Source of the DNA: Halapricum desulfuricans | Lineage (GTDB): Archaea; Halobacteriota; Halobacteria; Halobacteriales; Haloarculaceae | Direction: 5' to 3' | DNA length: 64,000 bases | Assembly: GCF_017094525.1 (NCBI RefSeq) | Contig: NZ_CP064788.1 | Coordinates: forward strand, 1,349,030 to 1,413,029 | Shown: positions 48,376 through 57,160 of the stretch, piece by piece | Layout: the number at the start of each line of letters is the position of its first letter | Numbering within the stretch: the stretch's first letter is position 1 | Made by a program: the position numbers and the translations under genes | Notes under the pieces: generated by a model | Seen by the model: the letters and a program-made list of their open reading frames with translations, nothing else | The model's database searches: none | What the model was told of the DNA's origin: nothing

Positions 48376-49413
48376 ATGAGTGACGAACAGGAGGTCATCA
48401 CGGAGGCCCACGGCGCGGGCAGCGGGCAGATGCGGGAACTAATCGAGGAACTGGCCGTCTCGCGCTTCGAGAGCGACGACGCCGAGACTGACGTCCCGCT
48501 GGCGGCGCTCGACGACGGCTCGGTCCACCGACTGGCCAACGGCGGCGGCTCGGTGGTCGTGACCACGGACAGCCACGTCGTCACGCCGCTTTTCTTCCGG
48601 GGCGGCGACATCGGCCGGCTCGCAGTCGCCGGGACGGTCAACGACCTGGCGATGATGGGCGCGACCGAACCGACCGCGCTGACCTGCTCGCTGATCGTCG
48701 AGTCGGGAACGCCCGTCGACACCGTCGAGCGCGTCATGGAGTCGATGCGCGAGACCAGCGAGGAGGCGGGCGCGCCGATCACGACCGGCGACACGAAGGT
48801 GATGGGCAGCGGCGAGATCGACACGCTCGCGATCAACACGACGGGCGTCGGGATCGTCCAGCAGGGCGGACACGTCCCGGACGCCGGGCTCTCGCCGGGC
48901 GACAAATTGATCGTCACCGGAACGGTCGGCGATCACGGCATCTCGCTGCTCTCGGAACGCGAGGGGTTCGACTTCGAGGGCGACCTGCAGAGCGACGTCG
49001 CGCCGGTCAACGACCTCGTGGCGGCCGCGATGGACGCCGGCAAGATTACCGCGATGAAAGACCCAACCCGCGGCGGGCTCGCGACCTCGCTCAACGAAAT
49101 GGCGAGCAAGGGCGGCGTCGGGCTCGAGATCGACGAGCGTTCGATCCCCGTCTCGGGGGCGGTCGCCTCGGCCGGAGAGGTGCTCGGCATCGAACCACTG
49201 AACGTCGCCAACGAGGGCAAGGTCGTGCTGGGCGTCGCGAGCGAGGACGCCGACGCGGTCCTCGAAGCGATCCGGAACCACCCGCAGGGTGCGGACGCCG
49301 CGATCGTCGGCGAGGCGGTCGACGATCACGTCGGCAGGGTCATCCTCGATACTGGATTCGGGAACCGCTATCTGACCGAACCCGAGGGCGAACAACTGCC
49401 GAGGATCTGCTGA
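48376..49413 (+). CDS. hypE: HypE, hydrogenase maturation dehydratase
   Basis: A 345-residue AIR-synthase-like protein. It has 'TEAHGAGSGQMRELIEELAV' at the N-terminus, 'FFRGGDIGRLAVAGTVNDLA', 'TTGDTKVMGSGEIDTLAINT', 'KDPTRGGLATSLNEMASKGG' and the C-terminal acceptor cysteine in 'PRIC'. HypE turns a carbamoyl group, received from HypF, into the thiocyanate that becomes the CN ligand. No hypF is in this window. It starts 3 bases after hypD. Confidence 0.96.
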   Translation: MSDEQEVITEAHGAGSGQMRELIEELAVSRFESDDAETDVPLAALDDGSVHRLANGGGSVVVTTDSHVVTPLFFRGGDIGRLAVAGTVNDLAMMGATEPTALTCSLIVESGTPVDTVERVMESMRETSEEAGAPITTGDTKVMGSGEIDTLAINTTGVGIVQQGGHVPDAGLSPGDKLIVTGTVGDHGISLLSEREGFDFEGDLQSDVAPVNDLVAAAMDAGKITAMKDPTRGGLATSLNEMASKGGVGLEIDERSIPVSGAVASAGEVLGIEPLNVANEGKVVLGVASEDADAVLEAIRNHPQGADAAIVGEAVDDHVGRVILDTGFGNRYLTEPEGEQLPRIC

Positions 49414-49414
49414 C

Positions 49415-49831
49415 ATGCACGAGTTCTCGATCGCCGCACAGATCCTCGACACCGCTCGCGAACACGCCGAGGAGGAAGGGGCCAGCTACGTCACGCGTCT
49501 GGAAATCGAGGTCGGCGAGGCCAGCCACGTCAACCCCCGTCAACTAGAAACCTGCATGGACGCAGCCAAGACCGATACGATCGCAGCCCAGGCGACGGTC
49601 GAAATCGAGACGGCCGCACCCTACGCCGAGTGTGCGTGTGGCTGGCGCGGCGAACCAGCGGTCGCGGAGAACGCGCTGGTGTACGCGCCGGACCTGACCT
49701 GTCCGTCCTGTGGCGAGCGGATCGACCTCGCCGGCGGCGACAGCTGTCGCCTGATGAGCCTGACTGTCAGCGACGAGGTGTCGGACACCGAGGAATCGGC
49801 CGACGAGCGCGAATCGGGTGAGACCGCATGA
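49415..49831 (+). CDS. hypA: HypA, nickel-insertion metallochaperone
   Basis: A 138-residue protein starting MHEFSIAAQILDTAREHAEE, with the nickel-binding His2. The zinc site uses 'AECACGWRG' and 'LTCPSCGER'. The 25-residue acidic tail exceeds the bacterial length (about 115). It delivers nickel with HypB to the hydrogenase large subunit. It starts 1 base after hypE and overlaps hypB by 4 bases. Confidence 0.94.
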   Translation: MHEFSIAAQILDTAREHAEEEGASYVTRLEIEVGEASHVNPRQLETCMDAAKTDTIAAQATVEIETAAPYAECACGWRGEPAVAENALVYAPDLTCPSCGERIDLAGGDSCRLMSLTVSDEVSDTEESADERESGETA

Positions 49832-50697
49832 CATACAATTACGTTCACGACGACCCACTACAGCACGGTATCGGACGCATCGTCGATCGACTGCTCGACG
49901 CCGGCCGAAACCTCCCGACCGGCCCGGCGCGAGCCCACCGGTTCGGACACGGCGATCACGATCACGACGGCGACGACGCCGAGGCCGACATCCTCGAACA
50001 GTTCGCCCAACAGGCCGACGACCTCCACGAGCGGGTCGTCCACGAGCACGGAATATTCGTCGCGGAGTTTCTGGGCGCGACCGGCGCGGGCAAGACCCGC
50101 CTGATCGAGCGACTGATCGAGCGCGCGCCCGAAGACGAGCGAATCGGCGTCATCGTCGGCGACGTCGCCGGCGAGGACGACGCGACGCGGTTCCGCGAAC
50201 GCGGAGCCGAGGTCGCCAACGTCAACACCGGAAAGGAGTGTCATCTGGATCCGGAGTTCGTCGAGCGCGGCCTCTCGGAACTGGATCTCGACGCGCTCGA
50301 TACGCTCTATATCGAGAACGTCGGGAACATGGTCTGTCCGGCGGACTTCCCGCTGGGCGCGCAGGCCCGTGTTCTGGTCGTCTCGACGACCGAGGGCGAC
50401 GACGTGGTGCGCAAACACCCGCTACTCTTCCAGGCCTGTGACGCGACTGTCATCAACAAGACCGACATCGCCGACGCGGTCGGCTCGGACCTGGATCTGA
50501 TGGAGTCGGACGTCAGGGACATCGTCCCCGGCATGGACGTCTTCCGCACCGACGCCGAGCACGGCGAGGGGATCGAGGACCTCGCCGCGTTCCTTGACGA
50601 ACGCGGCCACGCGCACGCCCACGATAACGAGGCATACGTGAGCAAGACCGCGGGTCACGCGCACGGCGACGACGGGCACGCATCCGAACACGACTAG
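49828..50697 (+). CDS. hypB: HypB, nickel-insertion GTPase with two His-rich regions
   Basis: A 289-residue SIMIBI GTPase. Walker A is 'FLGATGAGKTRLIERL'; 'VNTGKECHLDP' and 'GNMVCPADFPLG' carry the metal-binding Cys/His, and 'VINKTDIADAVG' is the G4 motif. Histidine-rich stretches at the N-terminal side ('FGHGDHDHDGDD') and at the C-terminus ('HAHGDDGHASEHD') suggest nickel storage. Last gene of the cluster. Confidence 0.95.
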   Translation: MTYNYVHDDPLQHGIGRIVDRLLDAGRNLPTGPARAHRFGHGDHDHDGDDAEADILEQFAQQADDLHERVVHEHGIFVAEFLGATGAGKTRLIERLIERAPEDERIGVIVGDVAGEDDATRFRERGAEVANVNTGKECHLDPEFVERGLSELDLDALDTLYIENVGNMVCPADFPLGAQARVLVVSTTEGDDVVRKHPLLFQACDATVINKTDIADAVGSDLDLMESDVRDIVPGMDVFRTDAEHGEGIEDLAAFLDERGHAHAHDNEAYVSKTAGHAHGDDGHASEHD

Positions 50698-50792
50698 ACC
50701 GCAGCGCGACGAGACCGGCCGCACCGGGTGAGACGAACTTCTCGAGGACGCAGCGATTTCGAACCCGGCGACACAGTCTGGAAGAGGCGATA

Positions 50793-51292
50793 TTACAGCG
50801 GAAGCGAGGCGAAAGCCCACCGGCTTTAGCCGTGGGATGAAGCCGACATGATATGCCGCAAACCATGCAATCTAGCCAGCCCGTAATCCTAACGGTTATT
50901 TTATTGGAGAGGCTATAAACGCAATAGACATGCGACATGCTGCTGCGGGGAACGCGCTCACGCTCAAGACGGCCACGAGTGCGTCTCAACTCCTATACTC
51001 ACACACCTACGCAGTCCAACCAGCAGCGGTTGGCATGTCACTACAGTACTCCCCACTTGTGGCTGCAACGGGGAGTGGGGCCGATGGCCCGGCCCGCTGC
51101 TCACGGTGCTGGACGCCCGTGAGTGCCACTCCTGCCACGGGAGGGCAACACCGAGCGGATACTCAACACGCCACACCCTTGTTCGAGGGCCGAAGGTGCA
51201 TCAGCAAACCCGCAAGTTCACAGCCGGGGTAATCAACTGGCTGGATTACCCACGGAGGAATCCCACGGCTTCAGCCGTGTGGAGGAGGTCAA
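50793..51292 (+). mobile_element. Non-autonomous relic of an IS1341-type (TnpB) element
   Basis: The left end (TTACAGCGG..GCGAGGCGAAAGCCCA, then TTTAGCCGTGGGATGAAGCC) and the right end (AAACCCGCAAGTTCACAGCC, GGGGTAATC..., ending GTGTGGAGGAGGTCAA) match the full element at 55699-57437. Most of tnpB is gone. A 100-codon frame (50930-51232) still ends in 'SKPASSQPG', like the TnpB C-terminus, and 'GADGPARCSR' recalls the intact copy. The omega-RNA-like 3' end is preserved. The rest of 50698-51525 holds no gene. Confidence 0.8.
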
Positions 51293-51525
51293 AGGCGTAC
51301 CGCTCTGAAAGAGTAGACAGCAGATGCTCGTCGACGCCGGTAATTTCCTATATCGAAATATAGTTTATTAGTTCCGGGACGAACAACCTGCGCGACACGA
51401 ACTAGTAGAATTACGACCACGTGCCTCGAAGTAGTGCGGTAAACCGACAGGCAGTCCCTCCACTCGGCCGGAGTGAGAATTCTACCGGCCGGCTACGGTA
51501 ATCCTAATTAGTCCGATAATTAATG

Positions 51526-52554
51526 TCAGAGCAGCTGATAGATGTGCCGCTCGTACACCTCACGGACCCGCGACCCCCAGTCGTGGGTGTACGTGTCGAT
51601 GATGTCCTGAGCGACGTCGCCACGGAGGTACTTGACGATGCCCCGATCGCCAGTCCGATCGCGCAGGTGCGTCGTGAAGAAGTGCCGGAAGTAGTGGGGC
51701 GTCACGTTGTTCGCCGCGCCAGCGCCGTCGTGATACCAGCCGACGTCACGGGCATGGGCTTCGACGAGGTGATGGACCATGTCGGTCGTGACCCGCCGGC
51801 CCCAGTTGTCGCTCGTACCGGTAAAGAGCGGTTTCGCCTCGGAGACCGGGTCAGGTCGGACGGCGAGCCACCGAATCAGGACCTCACCCAGTTCGGGGTC
51901 GACCGGAACGACAGTGTCACGCTGGCGCTTGTTCGAGGCGCGACGGTGCTCGCCGTTGGTCTGTGTTCCACGCGACGGCGTTGCCGACACGTACAGCGAG
52001 TTTGACCGCCCCTCTAACTGCGGGCGGACGGTTACACCGTCTCGAGGGTCGTCGACGAGATTGAGATCACGCTGATCGAGATTACAGAGTTCGCCGGCCC
52101 GGATTCCGGTTTTTAGTAGCGTAACAATGATCGCCCGATCAAGCGGGTGGGCGAGGCGATCGACGAACGAGCGCATCTCCGGGACCGAAATCTCCCGTCG
52201 CTGTGGGTCCGTGTCGATCGACTCGTCGATCTCTTCGACGACGAGCGCCATGGGGTTCGATTCGAAGGCCCCGACCTGCGTCATGTACCCGTAGAACCGA
52301 TGGAGATACGAGGCGTAGGTCGCAACGGTGCTCTCGGCGACGGTTCCACGCAGGCTGTGGACGTAAGCCATGCAGTCCCGATGTGATACCTCTCCGAGTG
52401 TCTGTACCGAGTCATCGCCGTCTGCCAGAAACCCCTCGAAATCACGGAGCACGCGCTCGTAGGCGGCGCGCGTGCGTTCGCTCTTCCCCTGATACGAGAT
52501 GTCTTGCAGGAAGTACGCGATCGGATCGTCCTGCGGGTCGTCGGGTCTGCTCAT
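51526..52554 (-). CDS. Chromosomal tyrosine recombinase (XerC/D-like)
   Basis: A 342-residue site-specific recombinase. A SAM-like N-terminal domain ('RTRAAYERVLRDFEGFLADG') is followed by the catalytic domain: Arg in 'LLKTGIRAGELCNLDQRDLN', HxxR in 'VTPHYFRHFFTTHLRDRTGD' and Tyr in 'IIDTYTHDWGSRVREVYERH'. Haloarchaeal chromosomes often carry this recombinase paired with a DUF5805 gene, as here (4-base overlap). The pair may be a relic of a mobile element or serve the chromosome. Confidence 0.9.
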   Translation of the reverse strand: MSRPDDPQDDPIAYFLQDISYQGKSERTRAAYERVLRDFEGFLADGDDSVQTLGEVSHRDCMAYVHSLRGTVAESTVATYASYLHRFYGYMTQVGAFESNPMALVVEEIDESIDTDPQRREISVPEMRSFVDRLAHPLDRAIIVTLLKTGIRAGELCNLDQRDLNLVDDPRDGVTVRPQLEGRSNSLYVSATPSRGTQTNGEHRRASNKRQRDTVVPVDPELGEVLIRWLAVRPDPVSEAKPLFTGTSDNWGRRVTTDMVHHLVEAHARDVGWYHDGAGAANNVTPHYFRHFFTTHLRDRTGDRGIVKYLRGDVAQDIIDTYTHDWGSRVREVYERHIYQLL

Positions 52555-52952
52555 GAGTCGACGAGCGTGTATCCACCGTTACGACCGCTGTAGCGGACGA
52601 CGTTTCGATCCTGGAGATCGGCCAGCGTCGCCTCGAGCCGGTCTTCGATACTGTCAGTGATCGCCGCCAGAAGCTCGTCCCAGCTGTAGTATTCGCCCGT
52701 CGTCAGTACGGATTCGACGCGCTCTTCCAGGTCGCCACCGTCGGTCGTGTCTGTCGTCGCTGAACTGTCCGGGGACTGTTCGTCGTCTGTTTCCCCCTCC
52801 AGAAACCCGCGCCGCCCGGCCTGAACCATCGTCCGGACGAACTCGCTCTGGCTCATGTCGAGTTCGTCGGCGTGGTCTCGCCACTCGTCTTTCTGATACG
52901 CTGGTACGTACGTCTTGACCGTAACACGCGACTCGTCTCTTTGCTCCGACAT
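52551..52952 (-). CDS. DUF5805 DNA-binding partner of the recombinase
   Basis: A 133-residue protein starting MSEQRDESRVTVKTYVPAYQ. A ribbon-helix-helix region ('HADELDMSQSEFVRTMVQAG') is followed by an acidic linker and a winged-helix-like C-terminus ('SWDELLAAITDSIEDRLEAT', 'LADLQDRNVVRYSGRNGGYT'). It is coded just before and overlapping the recombinase, and probably regulates it or assists in synapsis (inference). Confidence 0.82.
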   Translation of the reverse strand: MSEQRDESRVTVKTYVPAYQKDEWRDHADELDMSQSEFVRTMVQAGRRGFLEGETDDEQSPDSSATTDTTDGGDLEERVESVLTTGEYYSWDELLAAITDSIEDRLEATLADLQDRNVVRYSGRNGGYTLVDS

Positions 52953-53243
52953 GTGCACGCCGTGAGTCCCCTGCTACATCAATGTATCCCCCCTCTCTGA
53001 GGATAAGGCCACTGAGACTCGATCAGATAGTAGTAGCAACCAAATAGACTATTCTCAGACAGTAAAATCCGCGAGCGTCAGATTCGAGGATAAGGACCTC
53101 TCGCCGTCGCTAGACGTCGGATGTAACGAACGGGAGGGGTCGGCGTGAGTCTCGACGCGAGCGACTGGCAGCCGATCGACGACGTCGACCTGTTCGAGTG
53201 AGTCGGCGAAACATCTATTCCATACCGTACACAACGTATACAC

Positions 53244-53465
53244 ATGAGTACGATCCGAGTATCCGACGACGTCAAAGACCGACTTCGAGACCTGAAACGT
53301 GAAGACGAATCATTCAACGACCTGCTGGACCGCCTCAGCCGCCAAGAGAAGGACGTTGAAGAGATGGCAGGTTTCCTCAGCGAATTCGACGACGGCGATC
53401 TCGAAGAGAAGATGAACGAAGCCCATAAGGAACTGAACGAATCGCTGGAGAAGCGAGTCGAATGA
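53244..53465 (+). CDS. VapB-like antitoxin
   Basis: A 73-residue protein starting MSTIRVSDDVKDRLRDLKRE. The N-terminal strand and two helices form a ribbon-helix-helix/AbrB-like DNA-binding unit ('FNDLLDRLSRQEKDVEEMAG'); the acidic helical tail would bind the toxin. It overlaps the PIN-domain gene by 4 bases. A TATA-like GTATACAC precedes the ATG. The 290 bases upstream hold only an 18-codon fragment. Confidence 0.85.
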   Translation: MSTIRVSDDVKDRLRDLKREDESFNDLLDRLSRQEKDVEEMAGFLSEFDDGDLEEKMNEAHKELNESLEKRVE

Positions 53466-53866
53466 TCGTTCTCGACAACGACGTCCTCGTCAAGATCGGC
53501 GGTCAAGATCCAGACCCGACCGTCGTCTCACATCTCAAGCAGTACAGCAATCAAGAGTGGACGATCCCGGCACTCGTTGCCTGGGAATTCTACAAGTCAC
53601 AGGCCAGTCGGACCCAGATGCTCCAATCGCAGCGGACGCTGAACAGGGATATCGACCGAATCCTTGATTTTTCTGATGACGTCGCCCTCGAAGCGGCCTA
53701 TCTCGGTGAACGGCTGCAAACCCAGGGTGTGACGCTCGACCCCATCGACATGCTCAACCTCGCGACCGCCCACGAGGCCGGCGCGACGTTCGTCACTCAC
53801 AACAGCAACGATTTCGACAAGTCTCCGATCCACGAACTTACCGACATCGACGTCATCGTTTCCTGA
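53462..53866 (+). CDS. VapC-like PIN-domain ribonuclease toxin
   Basis: A 134-residue PIN domain starting MIVLDNDVLVKIGGQDPDPT. The acidic active-site residues are seen as Asp5/Asp7 in 'IVLDNDVLVK', Glu in 'LVAWEFYKSQ', Asp in 'LDPIDMLNLATAHEAGATFV' and Asp in 'THNSNDFDKSP'. It is expected to cut RNA, often tRNA, and to be held inactive by the upstream antitoxin. Confidence 0.9.
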   Translation: MIVLDNDVLVKIGGQDPDPTVVSHLKQYSNQEWTIPALVAWEFYKSQASRTQMLQSQRTLNRDIDRILDFSDDVALEAAYLGERLQTQGVTLDPIDMLNLATAHEAGATFVTHNSNDFDKSPIHELTDIDVIVS

Positions 53867-53993
53867 CCCCTGTCCGGTTCTGTGGGGAGACGCGGACAGA
53901 TCCGGCTCGGTCACGCCGGGGACCCCCCTCGAATCGGCCCGATCACTCCCGTATTTGGGACCTTTATGGCCGGTTAGCACGTTACCCGGAAGT

Positions 53994-54581
53994 GTGAATC
54001 TCGACGACTACCCCGAACAAGACGGTAAGAAAGTATGGCTGTCCGAAGACGAAACTCAGCGGTTGCTCGAAACTGCCGAGGAGGGGAAGCCCCAGCTCGC
54101 GATGGCGATCGGCGTCCGGTGTGGGCTGCGGACTGACGAGATCGTGCGCGTCGCGCCCGACGACGTCGCCGACACCGACGCCGGGACGATGCTGCGGATT
54201 TGGGAGTCCGCGAAGACCGGCGAGTATCGCGAGACGCCGATCCCGACCGACCTCGCGAGTCAGATCCGCGCCGCGAGCGAGTTCGGCGACGCGCCCGGCG
54301 ACGAGGCGCTGATCGACGTCTCAACGCGGACCCTTCGGCGCTGGATGGACCAGACGACCGCAACGCTTCGCGAGCAGACCGGCGACGCTGGCTGGCAGTA
54401 CGTCGGGATGCACGACCTTCGGCGGACCTGGGCCACACAACTCCGCAGCGCCGACGTCGACGCGATGGTTGTGCTTGACTGGGGCGGCTGGTCGGACCTT
54501 GAGACGTTCCTCGACCACTATCGCGGGACGCACACGCCCGAGGCCCAGCGGCGCGAGCGCGCAAAAGTCGACTGGCTATGA
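53994..54581 (+). CDS. Compact tyrosine recombinase (catalytic domain only)
   Basis: A 195-residue protein from a GTG at 53994 (MNLDDYPEQDGKKVWLSEDE). The catalytic set is present: Arg in 'GVRCGLRTDEIVRVAPDDVA', HxxR in 'GMHDLRRTWATQLRSADVDA', Trp in 'VVLDWGGWSDLETF' and Tyr in 'FLDHYRGTHTPEAQ'. The N-terminal core-binding domain of typical integrases is missing. Similar short recombinases occur in haloarchaeal genomic islands. TATA-like CCTTTATGG lies about 30 bases upstream. No att repeat was found. Confidence 0.82.
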   Translation: MNLDDYPEQDGKKVWLSEDETQRLLETAEEGKPQLAMAIGVRCGLRTDEIVRVAPDDVADTDAGTMLRIWESAKTGEYRETPIPTDLASQIRAASEFGDAPGDEALIDVSTRTLRRWMDQTTATLREQTGDAGWQYVGMHDLRRTWATQLRSADVDAMVVLDWGGWSDLETFLDHYRGTHTPEAQRRERAKVDWL

Positions 54582-54605
54582 CAAATAGGAGATCTAGGAG
54601 TGTAT

Positions 54606-54872
54606 ATGGCACCACACACTGACAACATCGACAAGATGAACGAGTACAGCGATTTGGCCGATGCAGCCAGAATGGCGCGGAAAGCAGCACTTGAGGCAGA
54701 TGATGAGGTTGACGGTCTTCGATGGATTGCAGCAGGTGGGCGAGGCAACGCTTCACTTAGGGATTTGAAGGGGCTTGGGGAAGCTCTCGAAAGGAATGGA
54801 AAAGCAATCCAAGAACTCGTTGAGGAAGCGCCGGAGCCTCGACGGTTGCGGGATGGTGAGACTGATGACTGA
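54606..54872 (+). CDS. Small helical protein next to the compact recombinase
   Basis: An 88-residue protein starting MAPHTDNIDKMNEYSDLADA. It is almost fully helical with heptad-like spacing ('LKGLGEALERNGKAIQELVE'). Its DNA is less GC-rich than the surroundings, suggesting transfer. It begins 24 bases after the recombinase and overlaps the next gene. Function unknown; an in-frame GTG at 54600 is also possible. Confidence 0.55.
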   Translation: MAPHTDNIDKMNEYSDLADAARMARKAALEADDEVDGLRWIAAGGRGNASLRDLKGLGEALERNGKAIQELVEEAPEPRRLRDGETDD

Positions 54873-55047
54873 CGACGCCAGCGGCGATAGAGTTTGGATG
54901 GACGATATATCCTCGGCGTTTGTCGGTGAGCATATTGAACGCGACGGGATATCGGTTGAGGTTGAACACGTCACGGCGATTGATGATGACCCGAGAGACG
55001 ACGATGCGCGTTATACCCTCGAAGTGAGGGCCTACAAAAGCGAATAA
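54865..55047 (+). CDS. 60-residue acidic protein
   Basis: It starts at the ATG at 54865 (MTDDASGDRVWMDDISSAFV) and overlaps the preceding stop. The rest, 'GISVEVEHVTAIDDDPRDDD', 'ARYTLEVRAYKSE', suggests a small beta sheet. No family is recognised. With the previous gene it forms a two-gene tail of the recombinase unit. The 296 bases after it, up to the mscS remnant, show no gene. Confidence 0.5.
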   Translation: MTDDASGDRVWMDDISSAFVGEHIERDGISVEVEHVTAIDDDPRDDDARYTLEVRAYKSE

Positions 55048-55698
55048 ACGTAGTTATTTGTGTCTCTCGATCCCTATTTGCCGGCGGTCGACGGGCTATT
55101 TCTCCATTTCGACTCGGACGTGCCCAATATGGCCCCATATTCGAGTCTAAACCAGTTCTTCTTCGCAGGGGTGTGGTGCTCACTATCTACGTACGGCCGG
55201 AAACCGGAAAGTCGCTTCGAGGGTGATCTCTCCGGGTGAACCCCTGGGGAAAGGTTCCGGAAACCCGGTTTCTCGTTGTCGGCTGTGTTTGGGCCAGACG
55301 ATACGACCGGTCGCTGGCAAGGAGCGATCGCACTCGCCGGCCGTCAAGAACGGTCCGCCGATCGCCGTTCGATCGCGAGCGATCCCGAGAGTTCCTGCGG
55401 GGACGCGGGAGCGACTGCCACACCGGCCTCGGCGAGTCGGGCGACCACGCGTTCGGCGTAGTCCGTCCGTGCGGCGAGGATGTCGGTCTCCGCAGGCTCG
55501 ACTACCCAGTAGCGGATCGTCAACCGGACGGACGAGTCGTCGAGCTGCGCCACGTGGAGCGCCGGGGCGGGCTTCGAGAGAATTCGGTCGTCCTCGTCGG
55601 CGACCGCCTGAAGGACGGACCGTATCTCGTCGTGGTTCGCTTCGTAGGCGACGCTTATCGGCTCTTCGACCCGGTATCGAACGCCGTCGTACGGATGC

Positions 55699-55800
55699 TT
55701 GACCTCCTCCACACGACTGAAGTCGTGGGATTCCTCCGTGGGTAATCCAACCAGATCGATTACCCCGGCTGTGAACTTGCGGGTTCGCTGAGGCTGGGTT
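55699..55800 (-). ncRNA. Probable omega RNA (reRNA) of the TnpB element
   Basis: The 3' end of tnpB and the element's right end are conserved with the relic copy (AAACCCGCAAGTTCACAGCC, then GGGGTAATC...GATTACCC and a hairpin CCCACGACTTCAGTCGTG). In this class the guide RNA overlaps the 3' end of tnpB, and its guide is the DNA just beyond the element end, here mscS sequence below 55699. The exact 5' end cannot be read. Confidence 0.55.
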
Positions 55801-57160
55801 GGTCAAGTGAACGCGACTGTTCCCCAAAATCGGCGGGTATCCAGTCGTGTTCGTTCCACTGCCAGTACGCCCCCTCACGAGGTGCGTCCCTGTCGCGTTC
55901 AGCAGACAGGGCAGCGGGCCGGGCCATCGGCCCCACTTCAGACTGCAAGATGTTCCACGCCCCTGCCACGTCACTGTGTGCTTCAAGATCGCAGTCGTGG
56001 CACCGGAACGAATCACTCGCCCGAGTCACATCGCTACTCTCACACTCGGGACACTTGCTACTTGAATCGGCTTCGGTCACTTCCGCAACAGCAATCCCAA
56101 CATCACCGAGTGTGAGGGTGATCCGATCTACGAGTTGCCGGTGTGACCAGAAATTGTGTGTCTTCTCGTTCACGCCAGCACTCCAATGAGTGTCCAGCAC
56201 ATCAGTCAAGTCACCAACGTACACCATGTCAACGTTCCGTTCGAACAGCCATTCTGTTGCGTGTTTTACTGCCGCATCGCGACTGTGATCCCGCGTTCGT
56301 GACCGCTCCTCGTACAGGCGTTGGATACGGTGGCTCGTGTATTTGTCGTCTGGCAGTTCCGATTGGAGTGTCGCGATTCGCTCGGAATAGCTCTGGAACC
56401 GCTCAAACTCCGGACGAGCGTGATACACCGCCGTCTCACCAGTTTCAGTGACGACTGCCAACGTGTTGTTTGCACCGACGTCGATGGCGGCTGCCTGCGT
56501 CGTGTTCTCGGTGTCGAGTGTGTGAGTGAAGGCATCCTCTCGCTGTTCGCTGAGTGTGTCTGGTTGTATGCGGACAGGATGCTGGACACGAAGCTGGTCA
56601 ACGTGTTCGTCGTAGCTGAGTTCTAATCGGCTGTCGTCACCGTTCCACTGTGGATTGCCTCGGACTTCGAGGGAGATGCGTTCGTTGTGGTCGAAATCGT
56701 AGCGGTCTTCGAGTACGTCACCGACGCCGAATTCGAGTGTACTCCGGTCGTCGTCCCAGTCGAACGTGTAGAGGTCGTTGCGGACGAGACCGTGCAACTC
56801 GTAGCCCTCTTTGTGATTGCCCCAGTAGCCCGGCGGTGACGGTTTCTCGGTCACTGCCGGATTGGAGTCGTTGTGGTACTGGTCAAGCAACCGGAAGTGA
56901 CTGCGCCACGCCTCGCTGTTTTTGCGAGTGATCTGCTGGCAGGTTGCTTTGCCAATGAGTGGGGCATACTCATCGTAGAGGTCAGTGTAGTCGGCGTCCC
57001 AAACGTCACCATCGTCGCTGAAGTACGCTTGTCGGCGTCGGTAGTTGATTTGATTCCAGAGGGGTGGTTGGGCGGCCAGCCAGTCGAACAAACACTGCCG
57101 ATACCTGTCGCTGGTTGCTTCAGCAGTGTAGGTATTCGTTCGTTGTGGCCGGTCGCTCAC
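55760..57160 (-). CDS. tnpB: TnpB, RNA-guided endonuclease-family protein
   Basis: A 466-residue protein. The N-terminal helical part starts MSDRPQRTNTYTAEATSDRY. RuvC-I is 'AAIDVGANNTLAVV' with Asp. The RuvC-II position reads 'MVYVGDLTDVLDTHWSAG', with Gly where most TnpBs have Glu before 'DL'. The zinc finger is 'CPECESSDVTRASDSFRCHDC' and RuvC-III is 'AHSDVAGAWNI' with Asp. Related IS1341-type haloarchaeal proteins appear to share the GDL spelling. It may cut DNA at the element's donor site, or may be catalytically weakened. Confidence 0.88.
   Translation of the reverse strand: MSDRPQRTNTYTAEATSDRYRQCLFDWLAAQPPLWNQINYRRRQAYFSDDGDVWDADYTDLYDEYAPLIGKATCQQITRKNSEAWRSHFRLLDQYHNDSNPAVTEKPSPPGYWGNHKEGYELHGLVRNDLYTFDWDDDRSTLEFGVGDVLEDRYDFDHNERISLEVRGNPQWNGDDSRLELSYDEHVDQLRVQHPVRIQPDTLSEQREDAFTHTLDTENTTQAAAIDVGANNTLAVVTETGETAVYHARPEFERFQSYSERIATLQSELPDDKYTSHRIQRLYEERSRTRDHSRDAAVKHATEWLFERNVDMVYVGDLTDVLDTHWSAGVNEKTHNFWSHRQLVDRITLTLGDVGIAVAEVTEADSSSKCPECESSDVTRASDSFRCHDCDLEAHSDVAGAWNILQSEVGPMARPAALSAERDRDAPREGAYWQWNEHDWIPADFGEQSRSLDQPSLSEPASSQPG

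Noticed and set aside
53145-53201. 18-codon ORF (MSLDASDWQPIDDVDLFE) with a GTGA overlap to an upstream frame
   Set aside because: It may be the end of a lost viral operon, but it is too short and without a recognisable source to annotate.
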